Assembly: GCF_030811455.1 (NCBI RefSeq)
Contig: NZ_JAUSQU010000001.1
Span: 8,866,001 to 8,930,000, forward strand
Direction: 5' to 3'
Origin: Streptosporangium lutulentum
GTDB taxonomy: Bacteria; Actinomycetota; Actinomycetes; Streptosporangiales; Streptosporangiaceae
Length of the DNA stretch: 64,000 nt
The position numbers were made by a program, and so were the translations under genes. Of the stretch, positions 61,407-64,000 are shown piece by piece (position 1 is the stretch's first letter; each line of letters starts with the position of its first letter). The notes beneath the pieces are model-generated. The model did no database searches and was not told where the DNA came from. It was given only the letters and a program-made list of their open reading frames with translations.

Positions 61407-62590
61407 GGGCTCTGGGCGACGAGCCCGCCCCTGGGCTCGAAGCCCTTGGCCAGCACCACGATCAGGGCCACCAGGACCACGGCGGGCACGAACGCCACCC
61501 GCGCGCCCACGGTGTCGTTGAGGGTGCCCACCACGGCGGCGCCGACGAGGAAACCGACGTAGTTGAACAGGTTGACCCGCGCGATCGCCGTCTCCGCCCC
61601 GGAGCCGAGGCGGCCCGCGGCCGAGAACGACTGCGGGGCGATGACGGACAGGCCGATGCCGATCAGGCCGAACGACACGACGGCCACGAGGATGCCGGGG
61701 GCGACGACGACGCCGAGCGTGCCGACGGCCGCGACCACCGCGCCCACGCGGACGACGGGCGCCGGGCCGTACCTGCGCACCGCGAAGTCACCGGGGACCC
61801 GCGCGACGAGCATGGCCGCCTGGTAGACGAGGTAGGCGAAGGGCAGCAGCCAGCCGCTCGCCGACAGGGCCTTCTCCATGTAGACGGTGCTGTAGTTGGA
61901 GACCGCCGCGTCGCCGACGTAGAGGAACGCCATCGCCAGGCAGAGAGGGATGATCGGCCGCCACGGCACCCTGGCCGTCGTCTGTACGGCCTGCTCGGTC
62001 GCCCGCTCCTCCTCCCGGCTGTAGAGCCGGGGAAGCATGATCACTGAGATCACCACGCCGATCGCCACCGGCACGGAGAACGACCAGGCCAGATCCACCC
62101 CGAGCGCGCTGAAAGCGGAGTTGAACCCGGCGCCCAGCATCGAGCCGACGCTCCACACCGCGTGGAAACCGGTCAGCACGCTCATGCCGTACCGGCGCTC
62201 GACCGCGACCGCCTGCATGTTCATCGCCGCGTCCACCGCTCCGACGAACAGGCCGAACGCGGCGCTGAGCGCGTACAGCCCGGCGAGCTGGCCGTTCCAG
62301 CCCGAGAGGATCACCGTGACGCAGACGCCCACCTGGGAGATCCGCAGGATCGGGCGGCTGCCGTACCTCCCCGCCAGCAGACCGGCGACGGCGCTCCCGA
62401 CGCCGGCGATCACCGGTACGAGCAGCAGGACCAGGGTGAGGTCGCCGTCGCTCAGTCCGAACCTGTGCTGCAGGTCGATCACATGGGTGAGCAGAGTGGC
62501 GAAGCAGAGGCCCTGGACGAAGAACACCGCCCAGGTCGCCACCCGGGCTTGCGTGTCACGTGGGGTCGGCACCACGACCTCCAAGAACAT
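61397..62590 (-). CDS. MFS transporter
   Basis: A 397-residue, 12-helix transporter of the FucP-like/'MFS' general group (MTFVIDLQHRFGLSDGDLTLVLLLVPVIAGVGSAVAGLLAGRYGS-type first half, with a VDAAMNMQAVAVERRYG loop and a shared R-Y-G-S motif A variant). No substrate-specific motif is visible. The ATG at 62590 is poorly placed for a ribosome site; a GGAGGT within the first codons (near 62578) suggests a GTG start around 62573 as a real option. It overlaps iolD tail-to-tail by 10 bp, so it could be an inositol-related permease, but I see no proof. Confidence 0.78.
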   Translation of the reverse strand: MFLEVVVPTPRDTQARVATWAVFFVQGLCFATLLTHVIDLQHRFGLSDGDLTLVLLLVPVIAGVGSAVAGLLAGRYGSRPILRISQVGVCVTVILSGWNGQLAGLYALSAAFGLFVGAVDAAMNMQAVAVERRYGMSVLTGFHAVWSVGSMLGAGFNSAFSALGVDLAWSFSVPVAIGVVISVIMLPRLYSREEERATEQAVQTTARVPWRPIIPLCLAMAFLYVGDAAVSNYSTVYMEKALSASGWLLPFAYLVYQAAMLVARVPGDFAVRRYGPAPVVRVGAVVAAVGTLGVVVAPGILVAVVSFGLIGIGLSVIAPQSFSAAGRLGSGAETAIARVNLFNYVGFLVGAAVVGTLNDTVGARVAFVPAVVLVALIVVLAKGFEPRGGLVAQSPQR

Positions 62591-62782
62591 GAGGGGGGTT
62601 CAAGTTCTCGTCAGGGTATGGGCGTGGTCTTCGAGGGTCAATGATCGGTTACCTGGTGGTTTCGCCGGAGACCGTCCGTGGAGCCGGAGCAGGCTCATGG
62701 GGCCGTCGCCTTGCGTGAACAGGCGGACATGTCGGCGACCTCACGGCACCTCTGAGGCTGGGGCAGGGATTATCGTCAAAGG

Positions 62783-63385
62783 GTGGACAGTCACTGGCCC
62801 CCGGTCGTTCGTAACCACGCCTCCCAGCCCCGTCCCGGCGATCTGCGGGCAGGGGACACCGACCGTGAGCGGGTGGCCGTGGTGCTGGGCGACGCCCTCG
62901 CCGACGGGCGGCTGAACCACGAGGAGCACGAGGAACGGCTCGCGGCGCTCTACCGCGCCCGCACCCTGGGAGAGCTCACCGCCTTCACCGCCGACCTGCT
63001 CCCGCCCGAGGCCCAGCCGTTGCAGATCGACGTCCAGCCGGTGATGGCGTTCTTCGGCTCGGAGAAGCGCTCGGGACGATGGGTGGTGCCCACCCGGTTC
63101 TCCGCCACCGCGATCTGTGCCAACGTCACGCTCGATCTGCGCGAGGCACTGCTCCAGACCAGCCATGTGACCCTCCAGGTCACCGTGATGGCCGGAACCC
63201 TCACGCTGATCGTCCCGGAGGGCGTCCGGATCGAGATGCACACCTCCGGCTTCATGGCGGGCAAGACGAACCAGGCCCTGCCCGCCCCCGAGGGGCCGGT
63301 CATCGAGGTCACAGGACTCATCACGATGGGCAGCGTCGTCGCCAAGAATCCCAAGCGCCCCCGCCGCTCCTGGTTCCGCCGCTGA
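62783..63385 (+). CDS. DUF1707 domain-containing protein
   Basis: A 200-residue protein from GTG 62783. An N-terminal DUF1707 (SHOCT-like) helical domain (about 18-70, DLRAGDTDRERVAVVLGDALADGRLNHEEHEERLAALYRARTLGEL) is followed by a YvqF/LiaF-C-like beta domain (about 95-180, FFGSEKRSGRWVVPTRFSATAICANVTLDLREAL). The pairing is common in actinobacterial proteins linked to cell-wall stress. TATCGT (62771-62776) 6 nt upstream suggests a leaderless mRNA. No membrane segment. Confidence 0.85.
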   Translation: MDSHWPPVVRNHASQPRPGDLRAGDTDRERVAVVLGDALADGRLNHEEHEERLAALYRARTLGELTAFTADLLPPEAQPLQIDVQPVMAFFGSEKRSGRWVVPTRFSATAICANVTLDLREALLQTSHVTLQVTVMAGTLTLIVPEGVRIEMHTSGFMAGKTNQALPAPEGPVIEVTGLITMGSVVAKNPKRPRRSWFRR

Positions 63386-63411
63386 CCGGCGCCGTCTCGG
63401 GCGGTGCCGTC

Positions 63412-64000
63412 TCAGCTGGCGCTGTCGAAGTTGATCGCGCTGTAGGCGCGCAGCTTCCAGAGCTGGTGCTCGCTCTCGATCTTGCGGATCGTCCCGGAAC
63501 GGCCCCGCATGACCAGCGAGCTGGTGACGGCGCGTCCACCGCGGTAGCGGACGCCCTGCATGAGCTCACCGTCGGTGATCCCGGTGGCCGCGAAGAACAC
63601 GTCGTCGGACCTGACCAGGTCGTCGGTGCTCAGCGTGGCGTCGAGGTCGAGGCCCGCGTCCAGCGCCCGGCGGCGTTCGGCGTCGTCCTGAGGCCACAAC
63701 CTGCCCTGGATGACGCCGCCCAGGCACTTGAGCGCGCAGGCCGCGATGATGCCCTCGGGGGTGCCGCCGACGCCGAGCATCAGGTCCACACCGGTGCCCA
63801 TGCGGGCCGCCATGATCGCACCGGCCACGTCGCCGTCGGTGATGAGCCTGATCCGCGCGCCGGTCTCCCGGATCTCCCTGATGATCTTCTCGTGACGGGG
63901 GCGGTCCAGAACGACCACGGTCACGTCCGAGGGCGCGCCTCCCTTGGCTCGCGCCACCGCGGAGATGTTGTCGGCCACCGGCGCGTTGATGTCCACCGAC
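63412..64000 (-). CDS. glpX: Class II fructose-1,6-bisphosphatase, C-terminal part (runs off window)
   Basis: The last 196 residues or so of a GlpX-type FBPase, ending at the stop at 63412. Recognisable blocks are SVDINAPVADNISAVARAKG at the window edge, GARIRLITDGDVAGAI, GVDLMLGVGGTPEGIIAACALKCLGG, DDLVRSDDVFFAATGITDGELM and the C-terminal SEHQLWKLRAYSAINF. The frame is open to base 64000, so the start lies outside. It is a gluconeogenic enzyme that pairs with pckA in this region, and glpX near fumarase genes is conserved in actinobacteria. Confidence 0.93.
   Translation of the reverse strand, partial: SVDINAPVADNISAVARAKGGAPSDVTVVVLDRPRHEKIIREIRETGARIRLITDGDVAGAIMAARMGTGVDLMLGVGGTPEGIIAACALKCLGGVIQGRLWPQDDAERRRALDAGLDLDATLSTDDLVRSDDVFFAATGITDGELMQGVRYRGGRAVTSSLVMRGRSGTIRKIESEHQLWKLRAYSAINFDSAS

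Overview
The window looks like a chromosomal segment of a high-GC actinobacterium, most likely a Streptosporangiaceae-type organism (Streptosporangium/Nonomuraea relatives). The evidence is very high GC, frequent GTG/TTG starts, a mycothiol conjugate amidase, the order mca-DUF4307-greA, GTP-type PEP carboxykinase, PadR/AsnC/MocR/BTAD regulators, and a fumC-fumarase I-glpX neighbourhood like that of streptomycetes. I see no tRNA, rRNA, CRISPR array, insertion sequence or prophage.

Layout. 1-57: start of a RelE/HigB-type toxin with a 16-bp palindrome upstream. 0.26-7.7 kb: a PadR-controlled minus-strand export cassette (PadR, membrane protein, two paralogous lipoproteins, peptidoglycan-binding membrane-fusion protein, MacB-type ATPase and permease). 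Its promoter carries a perfect 14+1+14 bp inverted repeat and probably yields a leaderless transcript. 7.9-20.4 kb: threonine ammonia-lyase, M1 peptidase, RDD protein, HPPD with a divergent AsnC/Lrp regulator, class A PBP, a DUF255 thioredoxin-fold protein, small proteins and Mca. 20.6-26.6 kb: DUF4307, GreA, NlpC/P60 hydrolase, TetR and pckA, the last preceded by four boxes resembling DasR dre sites.

26.9-30.05 kb holds what I consider the most interesting system: a membrane-anchored TIGR04222-type protein with a Gly/Cys-rich tail, a DUF692 (MNIO, MbnB-like) iron oxidase, a translationally coupled partner protein and a tail-less TIGR04222-type paralogue. This is the architecture of a post-translational Cys-modification (RiPP-like) system acting on a membrane protein.

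30.1-37.9 kb: a CrtC/AttH-like protein, a cis-prenyltransferase, PIN-PhoH, a CseBC-like two-component system with a GerMN-like lipoprotein, and a cell-wall lytic protein whose upstream region has a perfect CRP-type site and a structured leader reminiscent of rpfA/ydaO control. 37.9-46.6 kb: a glycosyltransferase, then a probable 3-hydroxybutyrate (or similar acid) uptake and catabolism cluster (secreted hydrolase, cytoplasmic hydrolase, MHS transporter, GAF-PucR regulator, 3-hydroxybutyrate dehydrogenase). 46.9-55.2 kb: tautomerase, class II fumarase, two Ser/Thr kinases, a BTAD regulator, a small secreted repeat protein and a class I Fe-S fumarase. 55.5-64 kb: an EamA exporter divergent from a MocR regulator, an inositol-catabolism fragment (a 39-codon iolG-like remnant, iolE-like, iolD), an MFS transporter, a DUF1707 protein and the 3' part of glpX.

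Central metabolism is well represented (PEPCK, two fumarases, FBPase II, HPPD, 3-hydroxybutyrate, inositol), next to envelope functions (PBP, NlpC/P60, lytic protein, kinases, CseBC-like system).
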